DNA from: DATMER01 sp963844885
GTDB taxonomy: Bacteria > Acidobacteriota > Thermoanaerobaculia > Multivoradales > UBA5704
Direction: 5' to 3'
DNA: 64,000 nt
Assembly (NCBI GenBank): GCA_963844885.1
Contig: CAWJQA010000017.1
Coordinates: forward strand, 124,001-188,000
Of the stretch, positions 53,071 through 60,980 are shown in pieces. The translations under genes and the position numbers were made by a program. The notes beneath the pieces are model-generated. The model had not been told where the DNA came from. It saw nothing but the letters and a program-made list of their open reading frames with translations, and made no database searches. Positions within the stretch are counted from its first letter, which is position 1; each line of letters opens with the position of its first letter.

Positions 53071-53265
53071 CTACTCGCGGCTCCGCAGGCCGATCAGGTA
53101 GAGCTCGGGGGCTTCGCTGACCGGTACATCGTTGATCAGGGGGCCGTGATCCTCACCAATGCCCGCAATCTTCCACAGAGATGCCGGCCCAGGCGGTGCG
53201 GACGCCGAAGGTGCCGAAGACTCTGCCGCGCCACCTCGGGCCGGGCGAGGTCGAGCGCGCTTCAT
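53071..53265 (-). pseudogene. Remnant antitoxin upstream of the VapC fragment
   Basis: A 64-residue ORF sharing start codon and upstream operator (GTACAGAGTAC) with the Phd gene at 46.17 kb but diverging within a few codons (MKRARPRP against MKRVTATE). The C-terminal GIGEDHGPLINDVPVSEAPELYLIG fits a VapB-like tail. The middle is compositionally odd, and the start probably belongs to a recombined copy. Confidence 0.45.
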
Positions 53266-53395
53266 GTGTACAGAGTACGTCAGTCAAGGCACCGCCAAGC
53301 CGACCCGGATGCGGGCGTCCACGGCTCGCGCGTGCTTCCGGTCGGGGCCGGCCAGGAAGGGGTTGATGTCCACTTCGCGGATGCGGGGGTGGCGC
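53256..53395. repeat. About 140-bp direct repeat, right copy
   Basis: The functional copy: it spans the antitoxin start region and the last 37 codons of the acyl-CoA synthetase on the minus strand. See 46158-46298 for the diverged left copy. Confidence 0.88.
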
Positions 53396-55390
53396 TGGGC
53401 GAGCTGGCCGAGCCGCAGCAGGATCTCGGCCAGGAGGTCCAGGTCCGCGCCGGTCTCCCCGCGCACGCCCTCCAATAGCTTGATGCCCCGGATGCCTCGC
53501 ACCATGTCGTGGGCGTCGCTCAGACCCAGGGGGAGCACGCCGAAGCGGACGTCCTGGAAAACCTCCACGTACTTGCCGCCGAGGCCGAACATCAGGAGCG
53601 GACCGTAGCGCGGATCGGTCGTGATGCCGAAGATCACCTCGTGGCCGCCTTTGGCCATCTCCTGGACGAGCCAACCCTCGATCCGGTGCCCGGCGCGGCC
53701 GACCGACTTTGAAGCTTCCGCGAGCGCCGCGGTGAGATCCTGCTCGTCGCGCAGGTCCACCCGTACCGCTCCCGCTTCGCTCTTGTGGACGAGGTCGGGC
53801 GCCACGGCCTTGAGCACGACGGGGAAGCCGATCTCCTGTGCCGCCGCGACCGCCTCGGCGGCCGTGTCCACCCGCCGCCAGCGGGCCAGCGGGATGCCGT
53901 AGAGGTCGAGCACCCGGAAGGCGTCGGCCGGTTCGAGATATCCATCCGCGGAATGGCCCAGGATCTCCTCCACCTGGGCGTCGTCCGTCTCGAATCCGGG
54001 AGCTTGCGGCTCGGCCGGCCGGCGGACCCAGGCGCCATAGCGCGAGAGGAGGAGAAACACCCGCGCCGCCGGCTCCGGGAAGCGGTAGACCGGCGGCAGG
54101 TCCGGAGTGTGCTTGACCGACTCGTAGAACTCGTCGGTCGCCATCATCACCGCCAGCACCGGCTTGGAGCGGGTCCGCGCCACCTCGCCGATGACCTCCA
54201 GGATGTCGTGCGGGCTCGCCAGGACCGGGGTCACGTTGATGACCATCGCCATGTCCACCCCGGGATCGTCGAGCACGGCGGCCAGCGTGCGGGAGTAGGC
54301 CGGGGCGTCCGCCGAGGCGATCATGTCCACCGGGTTGTTGACGCTCGCCTCGGCCGGCAGAAACCCGCGCAGGGTCTGGCGGGTGGCGTCCGACAGCTCG
54401 GCCATGCGCAGGCCGACACTGACGCAGGCATCGGTCGCCATGATGGCCGGGCCGCCCGCGTTGGTCACGATCGCCGACCCGGTTGCCGTCCGGCAGCGGA
54501 CAGCGGACCAGGGCGCGGCAGACGTCGAACAGCTCTTCGATGGTGTCGGCGCGCAGCACGCCGCACTGATCCAGGAGGGCGGAGACGGTGACGTCGGCTC
54601 CCGCCATGGCGCCGGTATGGCTGGAGGCGGCCCGCGCACCCGCGGCGGTGCGGCCGGACTTGACCACCAGGATCGGCTTCTTGCGGCTCACCCGCTTGGC
54701 GATCTCCGTAAAGCGCCGCGGGTTGCCGAACGATTCCAGGTACATGCAGATGACCTTGGTGGCCGGGTCGTCCTCCCAGTGCTCGAGCAGGTCGTTGCCG
54801 GAGACGTCGGCCTTGTTGCCCATCGAGACGAACTGGGTGAGGCCGATGCCCAGATCCTGGGCGACGTTGAGGATCGCCACGCCCAGGGCGCCCGACTGGC
54901 TGACGAAGCCGATGCCGCCGGCCTGTGCCGGGGTCGGCGAGAAGGTGGCGTCCAGGTTCATGTCGGGCGAGGTGTTGATGACACCCATGCAGTTCGGGCC
55001 GATCATCCGGATGCCGGCGGCGCGCACCAGATCGCGCAGGCGGTGCTCCCGCTCGGCCCCCTCCTCGCCGATCTCGGAGAAGCCGGCGGTGATGACGATC
55101 AGGCCGCGCACCCCCTTGGCGATGCACTCCTTCACGACTCCTTCGACCTTGAGACGGGGGACGAGGATCACCGCGAGGTCGATGGGGTCGGGGATGGCCT
55201 GGACCGTGGGGTAGCACTTGAGCGAGTGGATGGCCTTGGCTTCGGGATTCACCGGGTAGATGGCGCCGGAGAACTCGTTGACGACGAGGTTGTGCAGCAA
55301 GCTGAACCCCAGCGAGTCGCGGCGGCGGGAGGCACCCACCACGGCGATGGAGCCGGGGGAAAAGATCGGGTCCAGCGGTCTCGGTTTCAT
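53284..55390 (-). CDS. ADP-forming acetate-CoA ligase (alpha-beta fusion), one frame break
   Basis: Joined over one frameshift this is a fused alpha-beta NDP-forming acyl-CoA synthetase of about 700 residues, which makes ATP from acyl-CoA, ADP and phosphate. The CoA-binding start (FSPGSIAVVGASRRRDSLGFSLLHNL), GVRGLIVITAGFSEIGEEG, IGPNCMGVINT and the phosphohistidine site SSHTGAMAG are present, followed by AIVTNAGGPAIMATDAC, then an ATP-grasp beta part (LYGIPLARWRRVDTAAEAV; VVLKAVAPDLVHKSEAGAV; VDINPFLAG). The break is at 54475, where one extra base gives GTCGGCG for GT(C/G)GCG, the same allele-doubling pattern as in hppA. The gene is 13 bp downstream of the lipid-kinase gene. Confidence 0.88.
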
Positions 55391-55403
55391 GGGATCGACT
55401 CTT

Positions 55404-56291
55404 TCAGGTAGAGGGAAATTCGGGCGCCAGCACCCGGATCGGCTCCGGGGCGATCCGGACGGTGAGCGGCAGCCGCTCTCCGCAGACGTCGCCGTCGATC
55501 TGGGCGAAGGCCCCCGGCGGCGACTCGAAGACGACCTCGCGGACCTGGCGCGCGGTCACATCCGGCCGGCGAACGTGCGCGCCGCGCAGGACGCCGGCGG
55601 CGAAGGCGAGGGTCGCGAGGCGGCCACCACCCCGGAACAGGACCAGGTCGAGCCGGCCGTCGTGCGGCCGGGCGTCCGGCGCCAGGGTGCAGGCACCCCC
55701 ATAATAAGGAATGTTGCACACCGCCGCGAAGCTGGCGTCGAAGGGCTCGCCGTCGGCCAGGACTCGGAGGCGGGGATACGGGTAGCGCCACCACTCCCGG
55801 AACCCCTGCCAGGCGATGGCCGCCTGGCCGAACCGCCACTTGAGCCGGGTGTCCAGGGAGGCCAGCACGCTCGCGTCGAGGCCGGCGGAGACCATCATCA
55901 GGAAGGGCGCCCCGTTCACCAGACCGACGTCGTGCTGCCGCGGCTGCAGGTGGGGGAGGATCCGGGCGGCCTCCAGCGGGTCGCGCGGCAGGCCGAGCGA
56001 CAGCGCCAGGAGGTTCACGGTGCCGCCGGGGAGGATGCCGAGGGCGGCCGGCGTTCCCAGGAGTCCGGCGGCGACCTCGCGGACGGTGCCGTCGCCGCCG
56101 AAGGCGATGACCGACTCGGCGCCGGCGGCGGCCTGGGCGCGGGCGAGCTCGGTGGCCTGGCCGGGGCCGGTGGTGGGGACCGGCTCCACGTCGAGGCCGC
56201 CCGACCGCAGGGCCGCCAGGATGCCGCCGAGCATCTGGGCGTGGCGCTGGCGTCCCGCCGTCGGGTTGTAGATCAGGGCGGACCGGCTCAT
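55404..56291 (-). CDS. Diacylglycerol kinase-family lipid kinase
   Basis: A 295-residue member of the DgkB/YegS family. The phosphate-binding motif FGGDGTVREVAAGLLG is present near residue 64, preceded by ALIYNPTAGRQR and followed by LGILPGGTVNLLALSLGLP. The C-terminal domain has the family pattern (YYGGACTLAPDARPHDGRLDL; IDGDVCGERLP). It phosphorylates a lipid alcohol with ATP at the membrane. It is 4 bp downstream of ruvB on the minus strand, so the run ruvB - lipid kinase - acyl-CoA synthetase looks like an operon. Confidence 0.9.
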   Translation of the reverse strand: MSRSALIYNPTAGRQRHAQMLGGILAALRSGGLDVEPVPTTGPGQATELARAQAAAGAESVIAFGGDGTVREVAAGLLGTPAALGILPGGTVNLLALSLGLPRDPLEAARILPHLQPRQHDVGLVNGAPFLMMVSAGLDASVLASLDTRLKWRFGQAAIAWQGFREWWRYPYPRLRVLADGEPFDASFAAVCNIPYYGGACTLAPDARPHDGRLDLVLFRGGGRLATLAFAAGVLRGAHVRRPDVTARQVREVVFESPPGAFAQIDGDVCGERLPLTVRIAPEPIRVLAPEFPST

Positions 56292-56295
56292 CGCT

Positions 56296-57321
56296 TCAGA
56301 AAAGAGATCCGGTGGTGCCGGGCCGGGGCGGGTAGCCCAGGTGTGTGTAGGCGCGAGGGGTGGCGACCCGGCCGCGGGGGGTTCTCTGGAGAAAGCCTTC
56401 CTGGATCAGGTAAGGCTCGTAGAGGTCTTCGATGGTGCCGGTGTCCTCGCCCACGGCGGCGGCCAGGGCCTTGAGCCCGGCCGGCCCGCCGGAGTAGTGC
56501 TCGATCAGGGTGCCGAGGATCTTGCGGTCCAGATCCTCGAACCCGAGCTCGTCCACCTCCAGGAGGGTGAGCGCCTTCTGGGCGATGCGCAGGTCGATCC
56601 GGCGCGAGCGCTCCACCTGGGCGAAGTCGCGGACGCGGCGCAGCAGCCGGTTCGCCACGCGCGGGGTGCCGCGGCTGCGGCGGGCGATCTCCCGGGCGCC
56701 GTCGGGGTCGATCGGGATGGAGAGCAGCCGGGCGGAGCGCTCGATGATCAGGGTCAGCTCGTCCGGGTGGTAGAAGTTGAGCCGGTGGACGATGCCGAAG
56801 CGGGCGCGCAGGGGGGCGGAGAGCAGGCCGGCCCGGGTCGTGGCGCCGATCAGGGTGAAGCGCGGCAGCTCGATCTTGACCGTGCGGGCCGCCGGACCCT
56901 GGCCGATGACCAGGTCGAGCCGGAAATCCTCCAGAGCCGGATAGAGGATCTCCTCCACGGTCGGTCCCAGGCGGTGGATCTCGTCGATGAACAGCACCTC
57001 GCCGGCATCGAGGTTGGTGAGGATCGCGGCCAGGTCGCCGGCCCGCTCCAGCACCGGGCCGGAGGTGATGCGCAGCGGCGCGCCCATCTCGTTGGCGACG
57101 ATGTGGGCGAGGGTCGTCTTGCCGAGGCCGGGCGGACCGAAGAGGAGCACGTGGTCCAGGCTCTCCCGCCGCTCGCGGGCCGCGCGGATGAACACCTTCA
57201 GGTTGTCGAGGATCTTGGTCTGTCCGACGTACTCTTCCAGCCGCGACGGGCGCAGGGACGGCTCGACACCGAGATCCTCGGGGTCGGGCACGCCGGACAG
57301 GATCCGCTCGTCGGACGTCAT
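56296..57321 (-). CDS. ruvB: Holliday junction branch migration helicase RuvB
   Basis: A 341-residue RuvB. Domain order is standard: RPSRLEEYVGQTKILDNLKVFI, Walker A GPPGLGKTTLAHIVANEMG, Walker B FIDEIHRLG, sensor 1 IGATTRAG, arginine finger region APLRARFGIVHRLNFY, and the C-terminal winged helix DLYEPYLIQEGFLQRTPRGRVAT. ATG 57321 gives the usual length. ruvA is not adjacent but lies 1 kb downstream of the minus-strand ppiD gene at 58.3-58.9 kb, with a plus-strand secreted gene in between. Confidence 0.96.
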   Translation of the reverse strand: MTSDERILSGVPDPEDLGVEPSLRPSRLEEYVGQTKILDNLKVFIRAARERRESLDHVLLFGPPGLGKTTLAHIVANEMGAPLRITSGPVLERAGDLAAILTNLDAGEVLFIDEIHRLGPTVEEILYPALEDFRLDLVIGQGPAARTVKIELPRFTLIGATTRAGLLSAPLRARFGIVHRLNFYHPDELTLIIERSARLLSIPIDPDGAREIARRSRGTPRVANRLLRRVRDFAQVERSRRIDLRIAQKALTLLEVDELGFEDLDRKILGTLIEHYSGGPAGLKALAAAVGEDTGTIEDLYEPYLIQEGFLQRTPRGRVATPRAYTHLGYPPRPGTTGSLF

Positions 57322-57360
57322 GGCGCCATTGTAGCCCGCCCGCCTCTCTTGCGCCTCGGC

Positions 57361-57389
57361 TTGACCCCGGCCGGGAAAAAAGATAGCTT
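57361..57389 (+). promoter_or_regulatory. Promoter of the secreted PKD-type gene
   Basis: TTGACC (57361-57366), a 17-bp spacer and TAGCTT (57384-57389), 25 bp ahead of the start codon. AAAATCAATTTAAGAGG follows, with the ribosome-binding site at its end. Convincing -35, weaker -10. Confidence 0.45.
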
Positions 57390-57414
57390 AAAATCAATTT
57401 AAGAGGGAGTTTCA

Positions 57415-58269
57415 ATGCCCCGAGCCGTCTCCGTGCTGCGTGGTGTCGTGCCGTCCGTCCTGTGTTTCGCGCTGACTTCGCCGCTGCTTGCGCAAGGGAC
57501 TTCGACGCAGCAGAACCCGACCGCGACCTTCACGACGGCCGGCCAGCACGACGTGACGCTGACCGTCTGTAACAATTGGGGCTGCAAGGCGGTCACGAAG
57601 GCGGTGACGGTGCTCGATCCGCAGCCGTCGGTGACGTCGGCATCGGTGCCGGTGCTCGTGGTCGAGGCGGGGCAGGCGGTTCCTCTGACCGGCTCGGGCA
57701 AGGGGCAGCCTCCGCTCACCTACACCTGGCGCATCTTCCTGGGCGCCGACCTGGTCCAGGAGGTCTCCGGAGCCACCTCCGTCTGGCAGGCGGGGGTCGC
57801 CCCGGGCGTGTACGCGCCGGTGTTGAGGATCACGAACGCCTCCGGGATGGCCGAGTCGCTGCCGCTGGCGGTGACGGTGGTTGCGCCGAAGCCTCTCGAC
57901 TTCTACACCCTGGAACCCTGCCGGGTGCTCGACACCCGGTTCGCATCGCCGCTGGGTACGGGCACGGCCAAGATCCTGGATCTGTCGGGGGTCTGCGGCA
58001 TCCCGGCGGGCGCCCGGGCCATCGCGGCGAACGTGACCGTCCCCGCGCCGCCGGTCCAGGGCAACATCTCCCTGTATCCCGGGAACTATCCGACGTCCGG
58101 CACCAGCACGATCAACTTCAAGCAGGGAGTGACGGTGGCGAACGGCACCGTGCTGACGCTGTCCACAGACGGCACGACTGCTCTCGCGGCGCTCGCCAAC
58201 CTGGCGCCGGGGGGGACGACGGTCGATCTGGTGATCGACGTCGCCGGCTACTTCATCGAAGCGCCGTAA
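57415..58269 (+). CDS. Secreted PKD-like protein with 'FYTLEPCRVLDTR' C-terminal module
   Basis: A 284-residue protein with a signal peptide (SVLCFALTSPLLAQ). A PKD-type beta domain (ATFTTAGQHDVTLTVCNNWGCKAVTKAVTV) is followed by a second Ig-like domain (LTYTWRIFLGADLVQEVSG...LRITNASGMAESLPLAVTV), then a module starting DFYTLEPCRVLDTRFASPL, with CGIPAGARAIAANVTV and VDLVIDVAGYF. That module is common at the end of acidobacterial and myxobacterial secreted proteins. Only about a third of the usual length of such proteins precedes it. Function unknown; cell-surface location inferred. Confidence 0.75.
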   Translation: MPRAVSVLRGVVPSVLCFALTSPLLAQGTSTQQNPTATFTTAGQHDVTLTVCNNWGCKAVTKAVTVLDPQPSVTSASVPVLVVEAGQAVPLTGSGKGQPPLTYTWRIFLGADLVQEVSGATSVWQAGVAPGVYAPVLRITNASGMAESLPLAVTVVAPKPLDFYTLEPCRVLDTRFASPLGTGTAKILDLSGVCGIPAGARAIAANVTVPAPPVQGNISLYPGNYPTSGTSTINFKQGVTVANGTVLTLSTDGTTALAALANLAPGGTTVDLVIDVAGYFIEAP

Positions 58270-58348
58270 ATCCGACCGCGGTGCCGCGGTGGTGCCAAAG
58301 GGCAGGCACAAGGCCTGCCCCTACGGTTGTGACGCCAGTCGAGCCGCG

Positions 58349-58939
58349 TCAAGCCCGCGACATGCGGGTGAGGCTGGCGCGGAGGAGGTCGTGGAAGGCG
58401 GCGTCCGGTTTTTCGCGGCGGGCGTCGGCCACGGCGCGCTCGGCCTGGGAGGCCTTGTAGCCCAGATTGACCAGGGCGGAGACCACGTCGTGGTCCGCGG
58501 GAGCGGCGGCCCGTTCCGGCAGCCCGGCGGCCAGCTCCACCATCTTGTCCTTGAGCTCCAGAACCATGCGCTCGGCGGTCTTCTTGCCGATCCCCGGGAT
58601 CGTACCCAGCCGGGCGGTGTCGCCGGCCGCGATGGCGCCGAGCAGGTCGTCCGGCGGCATGCCGGAAAGGATCACCCGGGCCAGCCGGGGGCCGATGCCG
58701 CCGACGCCGATCAGCTTCTCGAAGAGCAGCTTCTCGCGCTCGGTCCAGAAGCCGAACAGGGCGATGCCGTCCTCGCGCAGGTGGGTGTGGATGTAGAGGC
58801 GGACGGGACCGGAGCCGCGGCGTTCGATCTCGTAGTAGGTGGAGAGGGGGATGTGGACCTCGTAGCCCACCCCGTGGACGTCGAGGAGGAGGCGCTCCGG
58901 CGTGCCCTGGATGAGGTTGCCCTGGAGATAGCCGATCAT
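58349..58939 (-). CDS. ruvA: Holliday junction branch migration protein RuvA
   Basis: A 196-residue RuvA: OB-fold start MIGYLQGNLIQGTPERLLLDVHGVGYEVHIPL, the HhH repeats LIGVGGIGPRLARVILSG and LGTIPGIGKKTAERMVLELKDK, and the C-terminal three-helix domain (VVSALVNLGYKASQAERAV) that contacts RuvB. It lies in the minus-strand run YfhO-like - PpiD-like - ruvA. Confidence 0.96.
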   Translation of the reverse strand: MIGYLQGNLIQGTPERLLLDVHGVGYEVHIPLSTYYEIERRGSGPVRLYIHTHLREDGIALFGFWTEREKLLFEKLIGVGGIGPRLARVILSGMPPDDLLGAIAAGDTARLGTIPGIGKKTAERMVLELKDKMVELAAGLPERAAAPADHDVVSALVNLGYKASQAERAVADARREKPDAAFHDLLRASLTRMSRA

Positions 58940-58955
58940 GGGAGGAGGGGGAAGG

Positions 58956-58993
58956 CCCCGGCCCGGTCTCCCCTCGGGAGGCGGGCCGGGGCG
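58956..58993 (-). terminator. GC-rich stem-loop between ppiD and ruvA
   Basis: GCCCCGGCCCG (58956-58966) pairs with 58983-58993 across 16 bases, directly after the ppiD stop on the minus strand. There is no T-run, so it may attenuate rather than end transcription into ruvA. Confidence 0.45.
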
Positions 58994-59000
58994 GAGGCGG

Positions 59001-60980
59001 TCAGCTTGCCGGCCCCGCGGGCTGTCCCGGTTGGACGGGCTGGCCCTGGGCGTTGATGCCGAACTCTTCCAGGAGCTTCGGATTGAACGTCACGTCCATC
59101 TCGCGGCGGCGCTGCTCCAGCAGGGCGGACTCCAGGCTGTTGAGCTTCTCGCGCCGCACTGCGTCGCGGGTCTGCTCGCGGGCGGTGGCGAACTGGATGG
59201 GATCCCAGCTCTTGCGCTCTTTGACCTCGAACAGGAGGGCGCCCTGGGCGTCGGTGACCGGGCCGCCCATCTGGCCGGTGTTGAGGGCGAGCGCGGCCTT
59301 GGCAAGCTCGGGGTTGGCACCGATGCCCGGGATGGCGCCCTGGGCGCCGAACTCGGAGCTCTCCTTGATTTCCAGGCCCAGCTCGGCGGAGATCTGGTCG
59401 AGGGTCTTGCCCGAGGCCTTGGCCTGCCGGAGCTGCTCCAGCGCCTGGTCCTGCTGCTTCTGGCGGGCGAGAGCGGCGCGCACCCGCGGCTCGACGTCCT
59501 TCAGCTCGGGAATGCGCGGCGCCTTGATGTCCTTCAGATAGAGGACCGTCCAGCCGCGCGGGGTCTGGACCGCCTCCGAGACGCCACCCTTCTGCAGCGC
59601 GAAGGCGGCGTTCGCGAAGGTCACCGCATAGCCGAGGCCGTTGATCGGCTCCTGCTTGGAGAAGGGTCCGGTCTCGCCGAAGCTGACGCCCTCGGGCGGG
59701 TTGACCATGGCCTTCAAGGCGTCGGCGCTCTTGGGCTTGTCCTCGGCGAGCCGTTTCGCGAGCACCTTGGCCCGGGCCTCGGCGGCCTGGGAAGTCTTCT
59801 CCGAGGACACGCGCTGCCGGATCATCTCGCGCGCCTCCTCGAACGGCTGGGTGCCGGCGGCCCGCTTGTCCAGAACCTCGATGAGGTGGTAGCCGAAGCG
59901 GCTCTTGACCGGGCCGATCACGGTTCCGACCTGGCCACCGAAGGCGGCGTCCTCGAACTCCTTCACCATCTGGCCGCGGCCGAAGTAGCCGAGGTCGCCG
60001 CCGGAGGTCTTGGCGGCGGGCTCGTCGCTGACTTCGCGGGCCACGGTGGCGAACGCTTCACCCTTGGCCAGGCGCGCCTTGGCCGCCGCGATCTTCGCCT
60101 GGGCGTCGGCGTCGCTCTTCCCCTCGGTGCTGGCCAGGATGTGGCGCGCGTGGATCTGCTCGGGGCGGGTGAATTCCTGCTGGTGCTGCTGGTAATAGTC
60201 GGTCAGCGCCTTTTCGTCGACGCTGGCGGAAGCGACGATCTGGCTCGGATCGACCAGCAGGTAGGCGGCCTCGCGCTGCTCGGGGAGGCGGTACTCCGGC
60301 TTGTGCTTCTCGAAGTAGTCCTTGACCTCGGCGTCGGTCACCTCCGCGGCGGCCTGGGTGAAGCGGGCGCGCGGGAGCTGGATATAGCGGATGCGGGCCT
60401 TCTCGACCTGGTCGCGGTAGGACTTCTCGACCTCCTGGTCGGAGACGTAGACGTTGGCCTCCAGGATGTCCATCAGCTTCTTGATGAGGATCTCTTCGCG
60501 CAGCTCGGCCTCGAACGCGGCCGGGCTGGGGTAGCGGGAGCCGCGCAGGATTTCGGAGTAGCGGTCCTCGCCGATGAAGTGGCCCTGCTCGTCCTTGAAC
60601 GCCGGCTCCTGGAGGATGCGGTCCCGGACCTCCTCGTCGGTGGCCGTGAGACCCATGCTCTTGGCCTCGGCCAGGAAGATCTTCTGGCTGACCGCCTGGT
60701 TGAGCGCCTGGAGGGGGAGCCCCATCTGGCGGGCGGCCTCGGGGGTGAACTGGTCGCCGTAGATCTGGCGGTAGAGGCCTTCGAGCCGCTTGTAGTGGCG
60801 CTCGTACTCCTCCATCGTGACCTGCTGGCCGCCGACGTGGGCGGCCGCGTTGTCGGAGACCTGGCCGCCCCTCCGGCCTGCCGTACCGAAGTCGGCATAG
60901 ATGAAGAAGATGAACAAAGCCACCACGAGCCAGAGGACCCAGCTCAGGTACTTGAGGTTGTCACGGAACACTTTCAACAT
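59001..60980 (-). CDS. ppiD: PpiD-like periplasmic peptidyl-prolyl isomerase chaperone
   Basis: A 659-residue protein with one N-terminal membrane anchor (LSWVLWLVVALFIFFIYADF), a SurA_N/PpiD chaperone region (ITMEEYERHYKRLEGLYRQ-like, here VTMEEYERHYKRLEG), a parvulin domain (IHARHILASTEGKSDADAQAKI...TSGGDLGYFGRGQMVKEFEDAAF...SRFGYHLIEVLDK), a second degenerate parvulin-like domain and a Pro/Gln-rich end. It assists folding of exported proteins at the outer face of the inner membrane. ATG 60980 starts just before the anchor; AGGAG lies upstream. It overlaps the YfhO-like gene by 20 bp. Confidence 0.9.
   Translation of the reverse strand: MLKVFRDNLKYLSWVLWLVVALFIFFIYADFGTAGRRGGQVSDNAAAHVGGQQVTMEEYERHYKRLEGLYRQIYGDQFTPEAARQMGLPLQALNQAVSQKIFLAEAKSMGLTATDEEVRDRILQEPAFKDEQGHFIGEDRYSEILRGSRYPSPAAFEAELREEILIKKLMDILEANVYVSDQEVEKSYRDQVEKARIRYIQLPRARFTQAAAEVTDAEVKDYFEKHKPEYRLPEQREAAYLLVDPSQIVASASVDEKALTDYYQQHQQEFTRPEQIHARHILASTEGKSDADAQAKIAAAKARLAKGEAFATVAREVSDEPAAKTSGGDLGYFGRGQMVKEFEDAAFGGQVGTVIGPVKSRFGYHLIEVLDKRAAGTQPFEEAREMIRQRVSSEKTSQAAEARAKVLAKRLAEDKPKSADALKAMVNPPEGVSFGETGPFSKQEPINGLGYAVTFANAAFALQKGGVSEAVQTPRGWTVLYLKDIKAPRIPELKDVEPRVRAALARQKQQDQALEQLRQAKASGKTLDQISAELGLEIKESSEFGAQGAIPGIGANPELAKAALALNTGQMGGPVTDAQGALLFEVKERKSWDPIQFATAREQTRDAVRREKLNSLESALLEQRRREMDVTFNPKLLEEFGINAQGQPVQPGQPAGPAS

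Noticed and set aside
58349..59056. Plus-strand frames opposite ruvA and ppiD
   Set aside because: Shadows of two well-recognised genes.
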